Positions 17,430 through 28,222 of a DNA stretch of 64,000 nucleotides are shown piece by piece (positions within the stretch are counted from its first letter, which is position 1; the number at the start of each line of letters is the position of its first letter). Source of the DNA: Arachnia propionica. GTDB lineage: Bacteria; Actinomycetota; Actinomycetes; Propionibacteriales; Propionibacteriaceae. The notes under the pieces were generated by a model that worked only from the letters and a program-made list of their open reading frames with translations, was not told the DNA's origin and did no database searches. A program made the position numbers and the translations under genes. Where the stretch lies: positions 930,001 through 994,000 of the forward strand of contig NZ_CP146373.1 in assembly GCF_037055325.1 (NCBI RefSeq), given 5' to 3'.

Positions 17430-18373
17430 TTCCTCCCACCTCCGAACACGATCAGCGCCCCCGCCAGCAGTCCCGTGGCGGCGGCGGTGACGACCGTCAC
17501 CAGTGTCGCGGCGCGGCGCACCTGCGACCCTGCGGGGCGGGGGCCGTCACCGAGGGTGGGGCGGGACTCCACCCGATCGCCGTAGCGGTTCTCCCCGCCC
17601 AGCTGCACACCGAGCGCGCCAGCCCATGCGGATTCGCACCAACCGCCGTTCGGGCTGGGATGGTTGGCCCCATCGCGCCGCATGATGCGCCAGGCCCGGG
17701 AGACGTCTCCTCCGACCAGTGGGGCACACACGCACGCCAGGGCCCCGGTGAGTCGCGCCGGTATCCAGGCCGCGGCATCATCAGTGCGTGCCGATGTCGT
17801 GCCGAAACGCCCGTAGCGCTGGTTGCGGTAACCGACCATGGCGTCGAGGGTGTTGAGGGCGCGGTGAGTCAGGATTCCGGGAACCCCCGCGAGCGCCCCC
17901 CAGAAAATCGTGCACACCCCGGCGTCGTTGGTGTTCTCCGCCATTGACTCGACGGTGGCGCGTCTCAGATCCTCGGCGTCGAGGCAACGCGGATCGCGAC
18001 CGCAGAGGTTCGGCAGTTGTTCCCGGGCCGCCTCGAGGTCGCCGTCCTCGAGGCGGTCGGCCATGGTCCTTCCCTCGTCAGCGAGCCGCCTGGCCCCGAG
18101 CGTCGCCCAGGTCGCGACCGCGGTGGCCGCGACCTGCATCCACCTATGCCGCACGGAAATCCGTTCCACCAGCAGCCCACCCACCAGAACGGGGGCGACT
18201 GCGAGCGCAGCAAACATGGTTCCTGCGGCACGGTTGTCTGCGTGGGTAGTTTCCTCCACCCGGGTGGCCCAGGAACCGAACCAGGCGACGGGATGGTGCT
18301 TCTGCGGGTCTGCGAACACCTGGTCCGCCGCCATTCCGATGGCGAGCCCCAGGCCGCGATGTCTCAGTGTCAT
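17426..18373 (-). CDS. cobD: Adenosylcobinamide-phosphate synthase (CobD/CbiB)
   Basis: 315 aa membrane protein that attaches (R)-1-amino-2-propanol (phosphate) to adenosylcobyric acid. The start region has GMAADQVFADPQKHHPVAWFG (residues 13-33), the family hallmark DxxxxxPxxxHPVxxxG. Helices follow near 60-100, then VESMAENTNDAG near 157, DAMVGYRNQRYGRFG near 190 and SPNGGWCESAWAGALGVQLGG near 260. ATG at 18373 overlaps the cobS stop; a longer frame upstream is only an antisense-frame extension into cobS. Confidence 0.94.
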   Translation of the reverse strand: MTLRHRGLGLAIGMAADQVFADPQKHHPVAWFGSWATRVEETTHADNRAAGTMFAALAVAPVLVGGLLVERISVRHRWMQVAATAVATWATLGARRLADEGRTMADRLEDGDLEAAREQLPNLCGRDPRCLDAEDLRRATVESMAENTNDAGVCTIFWGALAGVPGILTHRALNTLDAMVGYRNQRYGRFGTTSARTDDAAAWIPARLTGALACVCAPLVGGDVSRAWRIMRRDGANHPSPNGGWCESAWAGALGVQLGGENRYGDRVESRPTLGDGPRPAGSQVRRAATLVTVVTAAATGLLAGALIVFGGGRK

Positions 18374-19161
18374 GCCACTCCGATCAGCTTCACGGTGAGC
18401 GCGATTCCCAGCCAGACGGCCAGCTGGGTCAGTTCGATCAGAGAACCGTAGCAGTCGCCGTTCAGGCGCCCCAGACGCCGCAAGAGGTGTCGCTGCCAGC
18501 AGGTCGAAAACACCCAGGCGGTCACGACCACACCCGACCAGCAGGCCGCTGCCAGCCAACCCAGCAGCCACCAAGTGACCGCGCCACCTGTCACCAGCAC
18601 TGCCCCCCGGCTGGCCCACAGCCCGGTCTCCCCGATCTTGCCAGCCACCAGCGAGGACAAGGTACCCGGGACCGGTTCTTCACCCCGGCCCGGCAGCGTG
18701 GCGGCCAGCGGAACCACCCGTCCCGCAGCCATGCCGAAGGCCATCAGCAACGGCCAAGCGCCGGGAGGTGCGACGCCGAGGCAAGCCACCTCCAACAGCA
18801 ACACAACTAGCAGCGACACCACCCCCATCGGGCCGATGTCGGACTGCTTCATGATCGCCCGCGCCTGCTCCGCGGGTTTCCGGGAACCCAGCGCGTCCGC
18901 GACGTCCGCGGTGCCGTCCAGGTGCATGGCGCCCGTGGCGTAGGCCACCGCTCCGACGGCCATCAACGCCCCGAGGAACCACGATCCGGATGCAACCGCG
19001 CTCCCCCAGCCCAGCAGACCGGCGGCTACCCCGAGCACCATCCCCAGCCAGGGAAGGGCAACGAGCCCGTCGGGGAAATCACGGTCAGCCCAGTCGTGTT
19101 TGCGCACCGGCAACCAGGTGTACATGGCGACTGCGCTGTGAAAGGCGCGCAGTGGGCGCAT
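18370..19161 (-). CDS. cobS: Adenosylcobinamide-GDP ribazoletransferase
   Basis: 263 aa polytopic membrane protein joining AdoCbi-GDP with alpha-ribazole (phosphate) in the last assembly step. Features: FHSAVAMYTWLPV at the N-terminus, GAMHLDGTADVADALGS near residue 83 (the conserved DGxADxxDg acidic motif), MKQSDIGPMGV near 109, then several helices. ATG at 19161 shares a base with the cobU stop (TGATG); an alternative start 39 nt upstream would overlap cobU and lacks support. Stop overlaps the cobD start. Confidence 0.94.
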   Translation of the reverse strand: MRPLRAFHSAVAMYTWLPVRKHDWADRDFPDGLVALPWLGMVLGVAAGLLGWGSAVASGSWFLGALMAVGAVAYATGAMHLDGTADVADALGSRKPAEQARAIMKQSDIGPMGVVSLLVVLLLEVACLGVAPPGAWPLLMAFGMAAGRVVPLAATLPGRGEEPVPGTLSSLVAGKIGETGLWASRGAVLVTGGAVTWWLLGWLAAACWSGVVVTAWVFSTCWQRHLLRRLGRLNGDCYGSLIELTQLAVWLGIALTVKLIGVA

Positions 19162-19697
19162 CAAGACCCCTTGACCGGCACAAGAATACCGGCCACACAC
19201 AACCAGACCCGGTCAACAACCGCTGCAACGCGCATGTTCAGGAGCCCCAACTGGTCGGTGAACAACCTGCCGGAGCTGGTGGCCGGGACCACGCCGAGTC
19301 CCACCTCGTTGCTGACACACACCACCGGCCTGCGGGTGGCTCGCAGTGCAACCAGGAACTCCTCCAGCCGGCCCTCCAGTCGGTCCAGGGCCTCCGGGTC
19401 CCGGTCCCAGCAACCATCGTCGAGCAGCCTCGTCAACCACACTCCCAGGCAGTCGACCAACATGGGAGTGGTGTCGTTACGGCTGAGCTCAGCGGCCAGA
19501 TCGATGGTTTCGACAGTCTCCCAGTGGGAGGGGCGGCGGTCTCGGTGGATCCGGAGCCGCTCCACCCATTCGGGGTCGTCGGGACGCACCTCAGAGGTGG
19601 CCACGTAGGAAACCCCAGGTTCGTCGGCGAGCAGTGACTCCGCGAAGGTCGATTTCCCGGAGCGGGTTCCACCCAGGATCAGCGCGGAACCTTTCAC
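19161..19697 (-). CDS. cobU: Bifunctional adenosylcobinamide kinase/guanylyltransferase
   Basis: 178 aa, normal size. Phosphorylates adenosylcobinamide and then transfers GMP. P-loop LILGGTRSGKSTFAE at residues 6-20; YVATSE near 31; the HRDRRPSHWETVE segment near 52 contains the guanylylated-His region; DCLGVWLTRLL near 83 and VVCVSNEVGLGVVP near 124 are typical. Overlaps cobT by ATGA and cobS by one base. Confidence 0.95.
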   Translation of the reverse strand: MKGSALILGGTRSGKSTFAESLLADEPGVSYVATSEVRPDDPEWVERLRIHRDRRPSHWETVETIDLAAELSRNDTTPMLVDCLGVWLTRLLDDGCWDRDPEALDRLEGRLEEFLVALRATRRPVVCVSNEVGLGVVPATSSGRLFTDQLGLLNMRVAAVVDRVWLCVAGILVPVKGS

Positions 19698-20764
19698 GGC
19701 TTCGACACTCCCTGACCGCTGAAGGTGCCCATCTCGTTCATTATCAGCGCAGCGGCCTTGACCAGCGGCAGCGCCAGGGCGCCGCCGGAACCTTCACCGA
19801 GCCGCAGGCCAAGATCGACCAGCCCGCGCAGGCCGAGGGCCTCGTGGGCAGCGGTGATGGCGGGTTCCACACCGGTGTGCCCAGCGATCAGGTAGCCGAC
19901 AACGTCCGGGCAGATGGCGCGGGCGACCAGGGCCGCGGAGCAGGAAACCACCCCGTCGAGAACAACAGGAACGCGTCTGGCAGCGGCGGCCAGCATGAGT
20001 CCGGTCATGGCGGCGTGCTCGAAACCTCCTACGGTGGCCAACACGCCGACCGCATCTCCCGTGGCGAGCAGATCCACGACCCCGCCGACCTCCAGTCCCT
20101 TCTCGATGACCGCCACCTTGTGAGCAAGCATCGCGTCATCGATTCCGGTTCCCCTGCCGGTGACCTCAGATACGGCCTTCCCGGTGAACGCGGCCGTCAA
20201 AGCCGCAGCGGGCGTAGTGTTGGCGAGCCCGACCTCACCGGGCACCAGCAGGTCGGCCCCGGCGTCGATGGCGGCGTTGGCGGCCTCGACCCCGACACCG
20301 ATCGCTTCCAAGGCCTGTTCCACAGCCATCGCGGGCCCTTGGGTGAAGTCGGCGGTGCCAGCTGCGATGCGGCGGTCCACGGTGCCCTCCGCGTGCTGCA
20401 ACAAACCGACGTCGAACACCTCGGTTGCAGCCCCGAAGGCCCGGGAGATCACACTCACCCCGGCGAATCCGATGGCGATCCCGGCGGCCATTTGGACGCT
20501 GACCTCCTGCGGCCACGGAGTAACTGCCTGCGCGTAGACCCCATGATCGGCGGCGAAGACGATCACCTTCGGGTGTGAAGGCACCGGTGGCGGGCACTGG
20601 GCGGCGATTCCACAAAGCCGCACCCCGATGGTTTCAAGTTCCCCGAGGGAACCCGGAGGTTTCGTCAGGTCGTCCTGCCGAGCGCGGCCCGCCTGGAGCC
20701 AGGCATCCTCGACAGGAGCGATACGGGCAGCGAGCTCGGACAGCTCGGCTGGGGTGAGGGCCAT
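19694..20764 (-). CDS. cobT: Nicotinate-nucleotide--dimethylbenzimidazole phosphoribosyltransferase
   Basis: 356 aa. Forms alpha-ribazole phosphate from the lower-ligand base and NaMN. Seen: KPPGSLGELE near residue 35 (base-binding), VIVFAADHGVYAQAV near 67, SVQMAAGIAIGFAGVSVI near 87, TTPAAALTAAFTG near 183 and the catalytic region VPVVLDGVVSCSAALVA near 285, with GHTGVEPA near 318. First gene of the five-gene cob operon; the 93-bp gap upstream to rseP shows no B12 box, so control is either by its own promoter there or by readthrough. Confidence 0.95.
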   Translation of the reverse strand: MALTPAELSELAARIAPVEDAWLQAGRARQDDLTKPPGSLGELETIGVRLCGIAAQCPPPVPSHPKVIVFAADHGVYAQAVTPWPQEVSVQMAAGIAIGFAGVSVISRAFGAATEVFDVGLLQHAEGTVDRRIAAGTADFTQGPAMAVEQALEAIGVGVEAANAAIDAGADLLVPGEVGLANTTPAAALTAAFTGKAVSEVTGRGTGIDDAMLAHKVAVIEKGLEVGGVVDLLATGDAVGVLATVGGFEHAAMTGLMLAAAARRVPVVLDGVVSCSAALVARAICPDVVGYLIAGHTGVEPAITAAHEALGLRGLVDLGLRLGEGSGGALALPLVKAAALIMNEMGTFSGQGVSKP

Positions 20765-20857
20765 GTGGTCACGTCCTTAGCTTGATTGCCGATGCGGCTG
20801 GCCGGTCCGGGTCGTTGAAAACCGACCGGAGCGCACCGCCGAGGCTAGCATCCCCGC

Positions 20858-22144
20858 TCAGAACAGCTTGATGGGGCTGATGATGTCAGCCAAGATCAGC
20901 ACCACGCCGCCGATGAGCAGGAATCCACCAACCACGTAGGCCACCGGCAGCATCTTCGCGGTGTCGACAGGTCCCGGGTCGCTCCTGCCTCGCAGCCTTG
21001 CCATGCCGCGCCGCAGGGCCTCGTAGACCGCCCCGGCGATGTGGCCGCCGTCGAGAGGAAGCAGTGGTACCAGGTTCAGCAGCGCGACGAACAGGTTGAC
21101 ACTACCCAGCAGCGACAACCAGGTGACCGCGCGGTCCTGGATCGGCAGCGAATCCGCCACTGCGATCTCCCCCGCCACCCGGCTGGCGCCGACCACGGAG
21201 ATCGGGCTGTTGATGTCACGTTCGGCCCCGGTGGCGAGCCCGACCCCGACGTTCCAGACCCGCACGGGGAAGGAGGCCAGGGCAACCAACGACATCCGTG
21301 TCGTGTTCCACATCTGTCCCGCCGTCTCGATCACGCCGCCGCGGACCAGTTCCCGCCCGGGCGAGACGCCGAGGAAACCTGCCTCCACCGTGGAGGTTGG
21401 GTCGAGTTTGTCGGGCACCGACTGGATGATGGTGTTCACGGTGGGCAGCTCGATGGTTGTGCCACCACGTTCGACCGTGATGGCTGCGGCGCCGTCGCGG
21501 TTCGCGCGGATCAGGTTGGTCAGCTCATCCCAGTTGCTGACTCGGTGGCCATTGAAGGCAACCACCTTGTCCCCGACCATGACACCTGCCTGTTTCGCGG
21601 GGGTCTGAGGATCACCCTCTTGGCAGACGGCAGGGGTGCGGCCCGCAGGAATGACGCAGTCGTTGACCACCGTCACATTCAGCGTTGACTGCCAGGTGCC
21701 GTGGAAGAGGTTGATTCCCAGGAAGATCAAGAAGGCCAGCAGAAGGTTCATGGCTGGCCCGCCGAGCATGACGATGACCTTCTGCCACACCGGTTTCTGG
21801 TGGAACAACCGTCCGTCGTCGGCGGGGGTGATCTCCTCGTACTCGTAGCTGCGAGCCCGGTCGGCCAGTCGGGTGAGCCAGCCCTTGGGCTTATCCGACT
21901 GCTTCTCAGGCGGATACATCCCAACCAGCCTGACGTAGCCGCCGAGCGGGAACATCTTGAAACCGTACTCGGTCTCGCCCCGTTTCCGGGACCAGATGGT
22001 CCGGCCGAATCCGACGAAGTACTGGGTCACCTTGACCCCGAAAATCTTGGCCGGCACGAGGTGTCCAATCTCGTGCAGGGCTATGGAGGCCATGATCAGG
22101 GCGAAGAACAGCAACGCCAGACCAATCAGTACAAGGGTGTTCAA
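20858..22144 (-). CDS. rseP: Site-2 intramembrane metalloprotease (RseP/Rip1)
   Basis: 428 aa. The zinc motif ALHEIGHLVPAK lies in the first helix (HExxH at about 24-28) and the third ligand in NLVPLLPLDGGHIAGAVYEAL near 360; a PDZ domain (QAGVMVGDKVVAFNGHRVSNW) sits near 188. Cleaves membrane-embedded anti-sigma factors or signal peptides. Start is TTG at 22144, forming a TTGA overlap with the dxr stop; MASIALHEIGHL needs this start to keep the first membrane strand. dxr-rseP order is standard in actinobacteria. Confidence 0.93.
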   Translation of the reverse strand: MNTLVLIGLALLFFALIMASIALHEIGHLVPAKIFGVKVTQYFVGFGRTIWSRKRGETEYGFKMFPLGGYVRLVGMYPPEKQSDKPKGWLTRLADRARSYEYEEITPADDGRLFHQKPVWQKVIVMLGGPAMNLLLAFLIFLGINLFHGTWQSTLNVTVVNDCVIPAGRTPAVCQEGDPQTPAKQAGVMVGDKVVAFNGHRVSNWDELTNLIRANRDGAAAITVERGGTTIELPTVNTIIQSVPDKLDPTSTVEAGFLGVSPGRELVRGGVIETAGQMWNTTRMSLVALASFPVRVWNVGVGLATGAERDINSPISVVGASRVAGEIAVADSLPIQDRAVTWLSLLGSVNLFVALLNLVPLLPLDGGHIAGAVYEALRRGMARLRGRSDPGPVDTAKMLPVAYVVGGFLLIGGVVLILADIISPIKLF

Positions 22145-23316
22145 GAAAGTTCCTCCACGAGTTCACGGGCACGTTGGCGTGCCGCGGCGTCCGCCGCCAG
22201 CACCGCGTCCACGGTCAGTTCGGAATCCGGGACATGCCCGGTCTCAAGGTGTTCTGCCAGGCATCGGGAAATCAGGTCCGTTATTCCCAAGAACCCGATC
22301 CTGTGGTCGCAGAAGGCGTCCACCAGCACCTCATTGGCCGCGTTGTAAACGGCTGGGGCCGTACCGGCGGCCTTCCCTGCGCTGCGGGCCAGCTCAACGG
22401 CAGGGAAGGTCGAGTCATCCAAGGGTTCGAAGGTCCAGGTCGCAGGTCTCGTCCAGTCACAGGCAGCCGCGGCCCCTGGAAGCCTGTCCGGCCAGGTCAA
22501 CGCCAACCCGATGGGCAATCGCATATCCGGCGGTGAGGCCTGTGCCAGGGTTGAGCCGTCGGTGAACTCCACCATGGAGTGGACGACCGATTGAGGATGC
22601 ACCGCCACGACGATGTCGTCAAGGCCGATGCCGTAGAGCAGGGCTGCCTCGATCAGTTCGAGCCCCTTGTTGACAAGGGTGGATGAGTTGATGGTGATGA
22701 CCCGGCCCATTTTCCAGGTGGGATGGGCCATGGCCTCCTCGGGTGTCACGTCCACGAGTCCCGCACGACTGCGCCCTCGAAATGGCCCCCCAGATGCGGT
22801 CAAAATGAGCCGGGCCACCTCGTGGCGGCGTCCCCCGCGCAGAGCCTGGGCGAAGGCGGAGTGCTCGGAGTCGACGGCCACCAGCTGTTCCGGCGCAGCC
22901 AGATCGGTGACAAGTCTCCCGCCAATCACGAGAGATTCCTTGTTCGCCAGCGCCAGGGTGCGACCTGCCCCCAGCGCAGCGAGGGTGGGTTCCAGTCCCG
23001 CAGCCCCCGTGATGGCATTAACCACCACGTCGCAGTCCAAGGTGGCCAGCTCAGTCGCCGCCCCGGGCCCAGTCAATAGTTGAGGCACCCCGACCCCGAA
23101 GGCCGCGAGCTCACGCTCCAAGTCCGCTGCTCTCTCCGTCCGCGCCAGGGCCACGTACGCGGGTCGGAAGCACTTCACCTGCTCGGCCAGAAGGTCGATG
23201 TTGCCCCCCGATGCAGCCAGCGCCACCACATCGAATCGGTCGCGTCGGGAACCGATCACGTCAAGCGTCTGGGTGCCTATGGATCCGGTGGAGCCGAGTA
23301 GGACGATTCTTCGCAC
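22141..23316 (-). CDS. dxr: 1-deoxy-D-xylulose 5-phosphate reductoisomerase
   Basis: 391 aa. Second step of the MEP isoprenoid pathway. NADPH-binding VLLGSTGSIGTQTLDVI at residues 5-21, LANKESLVIGG near 125, the metal/substrate block AVDSEHSAFAQAL near 148, LTASGGPFRGRSR near 173 and AHPTWKMGRVITINSSTLVNKGLELIEA split over 195-220. Two adjacent starts are possible, TTG at 23319 or GTG at 23316; GTG is the stronger codon. No clear Shine-Dalgarno is seen. Confidence 0.95.
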   Translation of the reverse strand: MRRIVLLGSTGSIGTQTLDVIGSRRDRFDVVALAASGGNIDLLAEQVKCFRPAYVALARTERAADLERELAAFGVGVPQLLTGPGAATELATLDCDVVVNAITGAAGLEPTLAALGAGRTLALANKESLVIGGRLVTDLAAPEQLVAVDSEHSAFAQALRGGRRHEVARLILTASGGPFRGRSRAGLVDVTPEEAMAHPTWKMGRVITINSSTLVNKGLELIEAALLYGIGLDDIVVAVHPQSVVHSMVEFTDGSTLAQASPPDMRLPIGLALTWPDRLPGAAAACDWTRPATWTFEPLDDSTFPAVELARSAGKAAGTAPAVYNAANEVLVDAFCDHRIGFLGITDLISRCLAEHLETGHVPDSELTVDAVLAADAAARQRARELVEELS

Positions 23317-23356
23317 CAAGACAGTGTGTCACGACGCACCAACCGTGTCCCAGAAC

Positions 23357-23390
23357 GACGTCGCCGGGCCCAATGCAGCCCGGCGGCGTC
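23357..23390 (-). terminator. Stem-loop terminator after gdhA
   Basis: Arms 23357-23368 and 23379-23390 pair over 12 positions with a single G-U, loop 10 nt, starting 8 nt past the gdhA stop and ahead of dxr. No T-run. It separates the gdhA transcript from dxr-rseP. Confidence 0.7.
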
Positions 23391-23398
23391 GCGATGTC

Positions 23399-24748
<1,350 letters not shown>

Positions 24749-24825
24749 CTAGTCGATTTTCAGGTTTTGACTTGCGGAAGCCTAGCCCCGGTTTGTGAAC
24801 ACGACGTTTCAGTCCAGAAACGGAC

Positions 24826-25950
24826 TCACGCCCCGGTGATCTCGCGAGCCGCAAGCTGTCCGCAGGCCCCATCGATCTCGGACCCACGGGTGTCCCGCAG
24901 CGTCACGGGCACCCCGCGTCCTTGGAGCGTGGCCACGAAAGCGGCTTCATCTTCAAGCCTGGAAGCCGTCCACCGCGACCCCGGAGTCGGGTTGAGGGGA
25001 ATCAGGTTGACGTGCACCCACCCCCAGTTTCCGCGCCGTTTCAGGACGTCCGCGAGCAGGTTCGCGCGGGAGACGGAGTCGTTGATGTCGCGCATCAAGG
25101 CGTACTCGATGCTGACGCGGCGCCTTGTGATCCGAGCGTATTCCCAGGCTGCGTCGACCACCTCAGCGACACTCCACCGGTTGTTCACCGGGACAATCTC
25201 ATTGCGCAGGTCGTCATCGGGAGCGTGCAGGGACACCGCGAGGGTCACGGGAAACCCCTCCCCAGCCAGGCGTCCGATCTGGGGCACCAGACCAACGGTG
25301 GAAACTGTGATGCCTCGGGCACTCATTCCGAAGCCTCCGGGCACGGGAGCGGTGAGGGTACGGATAGTCCCCACTACCGCCTTATAGTTGGCCAGCGGCT
25401 CCCCCATTCCCATGAAGACGATGTTGTTGAGCCGACCGGTGACCCCCGGGACCTCGCCCGCAGCGAGCATCCGGTTGGCCGCGAAGGCCTGAACGGTGAT
25501 CTCGGCCCGTGACAGGTTACGCTTCAGCCCACCCTGTCCGGTGGCGCAGAAGGGGCACGCCATTCCGCAGCCCGCCTGGGAACTGATGCACAGGGTGGAA
25601 CGGTTCGGATACCGCATGAGCACGGATTCCAGAAGGGATCCGTCGTGCAATCGCCACAGAGTCTTGACGGTGCGTCCTTGGTCGGCGGTCAGCCGACGCA
25701 CCTGGGTGAGCAGGGGTGGGAAGAGCTGCTCAGCCAGGTCTTCCCGAATCGCTGCAGGCAGGTCCGTCCAGGCCGTGACCTCATCACTCAGACCATCAAA
25801 GACGTGCCGGGAAATCTGGTCGGCTCGGAAAGCGGGCAGGCCGAATGACTCCATGGCGTCACGGCGTTCGGGGATGTCGAAGTCGAGCCAGTGCTTCGGA
25901 GCTTTGCCACGGCCGGGAGCGTCGAAGACCAACGGAAGACGCGTCGGCAT
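24826..25950 (-). CDS. rlmN: 23S rRNA (adenine-2503-C2)/tRNA methyltransferase RlmN
   Basis: 374 aa radical-SAM enzyme methylating A2503 of 23S rRNA and A37 of some tRNAs. Fe-S motif [11 protein letters not shown] (CxxxCxxC) near residue 127, GMGEPLANY near 178, the [17 protein letters not shown] block near 230, and the C-terminal catalytic Cys in [13 protein letters not shown] near 363; the other mechanistic Cys is the one in this family's GAACGQL-like tail. Start ATG 1 nt after the cdsA stop, so the two are co-transcribed. Confidence 0.95.
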   Translation of the reverse strand: MPTRLPLVFDAPGRGKAPKHWLDFDIPERRDAMESFGLPAFRADQISRHVFDGLSDEVTAWTDLPAAIREDLAEQLFPPLLTQVRRLTADQGRTVKTLWRLHDGSLLESVLMRYPNRSTLCISSQAGCGMACPFCATGQGGLKRNLSRAEITVQAFAANRMLAAGEVPGVTGRLNNIVFMGMGEPLANYKAVVGTIRTLTAPVPGGFGMSARGITVSTVGLVPQIGRLAGEGFPVTLAVSLHAPDDDLRNEIVPVNNRWSVAEVVDAAWEYARITRRRVSIEYALMRDINDSVSRANLLADVLKRRGNWGWVHVNLIPLNPTPGSRWTASRLEDEAAFVATLQGRGVPVTLRDTRGSEIDGACGQLAAREITGA

Positions 25951-25951
25951 G

Positions 25952-26818
25952 TCATCCCCCCAGGCTCAGGCGCAGGACGAGCCAGCCCACCGGTATCGCC
26001 ACCAACATCGAATCCAGTCGATCCATGAACCCGCCATGTCCGGGAAGAAAGTTTGACATGTCCTTCAACCCGACGTCCCGTTTGATCAGGGATTCGACGA
26101 GATCACCCAGCGTCGCGGCAGGAGCAACGCACAACCCAAGGACCAGGCCGAGCACCCAGGACGCACCCAGGCACCAGACCGTCGCCACCGCCCCGATAAT
26201 CGCGGCGGTAATCATGGAACCCGCGAATCCCTCCCACGTCTTGGAGGGTGAGATGTGCGGAGCCATTTTGTGCTTTCCCAGCAGGCTACCGACGGCGTAC
26301 GCACCGGTATCGGAGGCCACCACGCAGGCCACCACCGCGATGATCCGCCGGGTGCCGCCTGGTTCGGCCATCATCAATGGTATGAAAACCCCCATCAACG
26401 GGATGTAGGCGATGATCAACGCGCTGGCGGCAATGTCACGGATAAAGCCTTCCCGCGCCAGCAACAATCGCGCCACCAGACATGCGATCACCGTCCCACA
26501 GACACAGATCACAGCGAAAGTGGTGGGCGGTAGTCCCAGATTCCATCGGAACATCGCGTAGGCGCCGAGGACACTGACGAGGGTGCCCGCGACTATGGTT
26601 TTCACCTGCGCGTGCATTCCCTTGCGAAGCAACGCCTGGTGGATCTCAACGACGGCCATGCTCAGCGACGCGGCAGAGATCAGCACGAAGAACCACGGGG
26701 CCCACAGCAGACCAACAGCCAGAGCAGCCAGGAGACCGAGCCCGACGCCGATGGCCATCGGGAGATCCCGACCAACCCTCGGCGCCGGTATTGCCTGGGC
26801 TGACTCCTGAGACGACAT
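25952..26818 (-). CDS. cdsA: Phosphatidate cytidylyltransferase
   Basis: 288 aa with about eight hydrophobic helices. Makes CDP-diacylglycerol from phosphatidate and CTP. The family signature is at the C-terminal half: [14 protein letters not shown] near residue 180, [27 protein letters not shown] near 235-262 and MDRLDSML (S-x-K-R-x-x-x-K-D...H-G-G-x-x-D-R-x-D). ATG overlaps the frr stop by one base. Confidence 0.95.
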   Translation of the reverse strand: MSSQESAQAIPAPRVGRDLPMAIGVGLGLLAALAVGLLWAPWFFVLISAASLSMAVVEIHQALLRKGMHAQVKTIVAGTLVSVLGAYAMFRWNLGLPPTTFAVICVCGTVIACLVARLLLAREGFIRDIAASALIIAYIPLMGVFIPLMMAEPGGTRRIIAVVACVVASDTGAYAVGSLLGKHKMAPHISPSKTWEGFAGSMITAAIIGAVATVWCLGASWVLGLVLGLCVAPAATLGDLVESLIKRDVGLKDMSNFLPGHGGFMDRLDSMLVAIPVGWLVLRLSLGG

Positions 26819-27375
26819 CAGACCTCGCTGAGCTCAGCTTCCTTGCCTTTGAGCAGCTCGTCAACCGCATCCACGTATTTCTTGGTGGTCACATCCATAG
26901 CCTTTTCCGCCCGAGCCAGTTCATCCTCACTGATCTCAGAGCTCTTCTCGAGCTTCTTCAGCGCATCAATGGCGTGTCGGCGAATGTTGCGCACAGCGAT
27001 GCGCGCGTCCTCGGCCTTGGCCTTGGCGAGTTTGATGTACTCCTTGCGGCGCTCCTCCGTGAGCTGCGGCATGACGACCCGGATGGCATTGCCGTCGTTG
27101 CTCGGATTGACTCCGAGATCCGCTTCCCGGATGGCCTTCTCAATGGCCGCGATGGCACTTCGGTCGAAGGGGGTGATCAGCATGGTCCGAGGATCGGGCG
27201 AGTTGAATGTCGCAAGCTGCTGCAGGGGCGTCGGCGCCCCGTAATAGTCGGCGTTAAGCCGGCTGAACATGGCAGGATGGGCCCTGCCCGTACGAATGGT
27301 CGACAGATCCTCGCGGGCGTGGTCTACTGCCTGCTGCATCTTGGACTGGGTTTCCTTTTCGACGTCGGCGATCAT
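26818..27375 (-). CDS. frr: Ribosome recycling factor
   Basis: 185 aa, exact family length. Splits the post-termination 70S ribosome with EF-G. Seen: MQQAVDHAREDLSTIRTGRAHP at 13-34, LNADYYGAPTPLQQLA near 40, ITPFDRSAIAAIEKAI near 72, NPSNDGNAIRVVMPQLTEERRKEYI near 94 and the long C-terminal helix. Start ATG at 27375 has AAAGGAG 8 nt upstream; the frame further upstream reads pyrH antisense-frame sequence. Confidence 0.97.
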   Translation of the reverse strand: MIADVEKETQSKMQQAVDHAREDLSTIRTGRAHPAMFSRLNADYYGAPTPLQQLATFNSPDPRTMLITPFDRSAIAAIEKAIREADLGVNPSNDGNAIRVVMPQLTEERRKEYIKLAKAKAEDARIAVRNIRRHAIDALKKLEKSSEISEDELARAEKAMDVTTKKYVDAVDELLKGKEAELSEV

Positions 27376-27403
27376 TGCCGCTCTCCTTTGCCTGTGTGGG
27401 TTG

Positions 27404-28117
27404 TCAGCGGGAAACGAACGTCCCGATGGGTTCACCCTGTACGACGCGGCCAATGTTGCCTCGCTCGGACAGGTTGAAGAAAATGATGTTGAGGGCGTTG
27501 TCCCGGGCCAACGCGATGGCGGTGGCGTCGGCAACTTTGAGATCCCGGGACAGGAATTCGTCATGGGTCAAGCGCTCATACCGCTTCGCCTCCGGGTTGG
27601 TGCGTGGATCCGAGTCATAGACCCCATCCACTCCCTGCTTGCCCATGAGCAGCACCTCGGCACCGATCTCGAGGGCTCGCTGAGCGGCGACGGTGTCGGT
27701 GGAGAAGTAGGGCATCCCCGAGCCGGCACCAAAGATGACCAAACGCCCCTTCTCGAGATGACGTTCTGCACGGCGCGGGATGTAAGGTTCAGCGACCTGA
27801 GCCATGTTGATGGCCGACTGGACGCGGGTGTGGATTCCTTCCTTCTCCAGGAAGTCCTGAAGCGCGATGGCATTCATGACGGTCCCGAGCATGCCCATGT
27901 AGTCGGCCCGGTCCCGCGCCATGCCGTTGTTGCTCAGCTCAGCTCCACGGAAATAGTTGCCACCACCCACCACCACGGCCACCTGAGTGCCGCCGGAAAC
28001 CACCGCAGCTATCTCCTTGGCGATGCTCGAGATGACGACAGGGTCAACCCCCAGCTTCCCTCCGCCGAAAACTTCTCCCGAGAGCTTCAGCAGCACGCGC
28101 TGATGCGGCTTGTTCAT
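27404..28117 (-). CDS. pyrH: Uridylate kinase
   Basis: 237 aa. UMP kinase of the amino-acid-kinase fold. [13 protein letters not shown] at 8-20 (ATP-binding Lys/Gly), [14 protein letters not shown] near 54, [20 protein letters not shown] near 70, [22 protein letters not shown] near 128-150 and [15 protein letters not shown] near 160. ATG at 28117 has AGGTAGGT upstream. tsf-pyrH-frr order is the usual actinobacterial one. Confidence 0.96.
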   Translation of the reverse strand: MNKPHQRVLLKLSGEVFGGGKLGVDPVVISSIAKEIAAVVSGGTQVAVVVGGGNYFRGAELSNNGMARDRADYMGMLGTVMNAIALQDFLEKEGIHTRVQSAINMAQVAEPYIPRRAERHLEKGRLVIFGAGSGMPYFSTDTVAAQRALEIGAEVLLMGKQGVDGVYDSDPRTNPEAKRYERLTHDEFLSRDLKVADATAIALARDNALNIIFFNLSERGNIGRVVQGEPIGTFVSR

Positions 28118-28222
28118 GGGACCTACCTTCCTGGTGGGTGACGCGTCACGGCACACAATATCGTCCCAAGCGAAACAAGCGCGCCCCCTGTCAAGGGACA
28201 CGCTTGTTTCAATTGATCCGGT

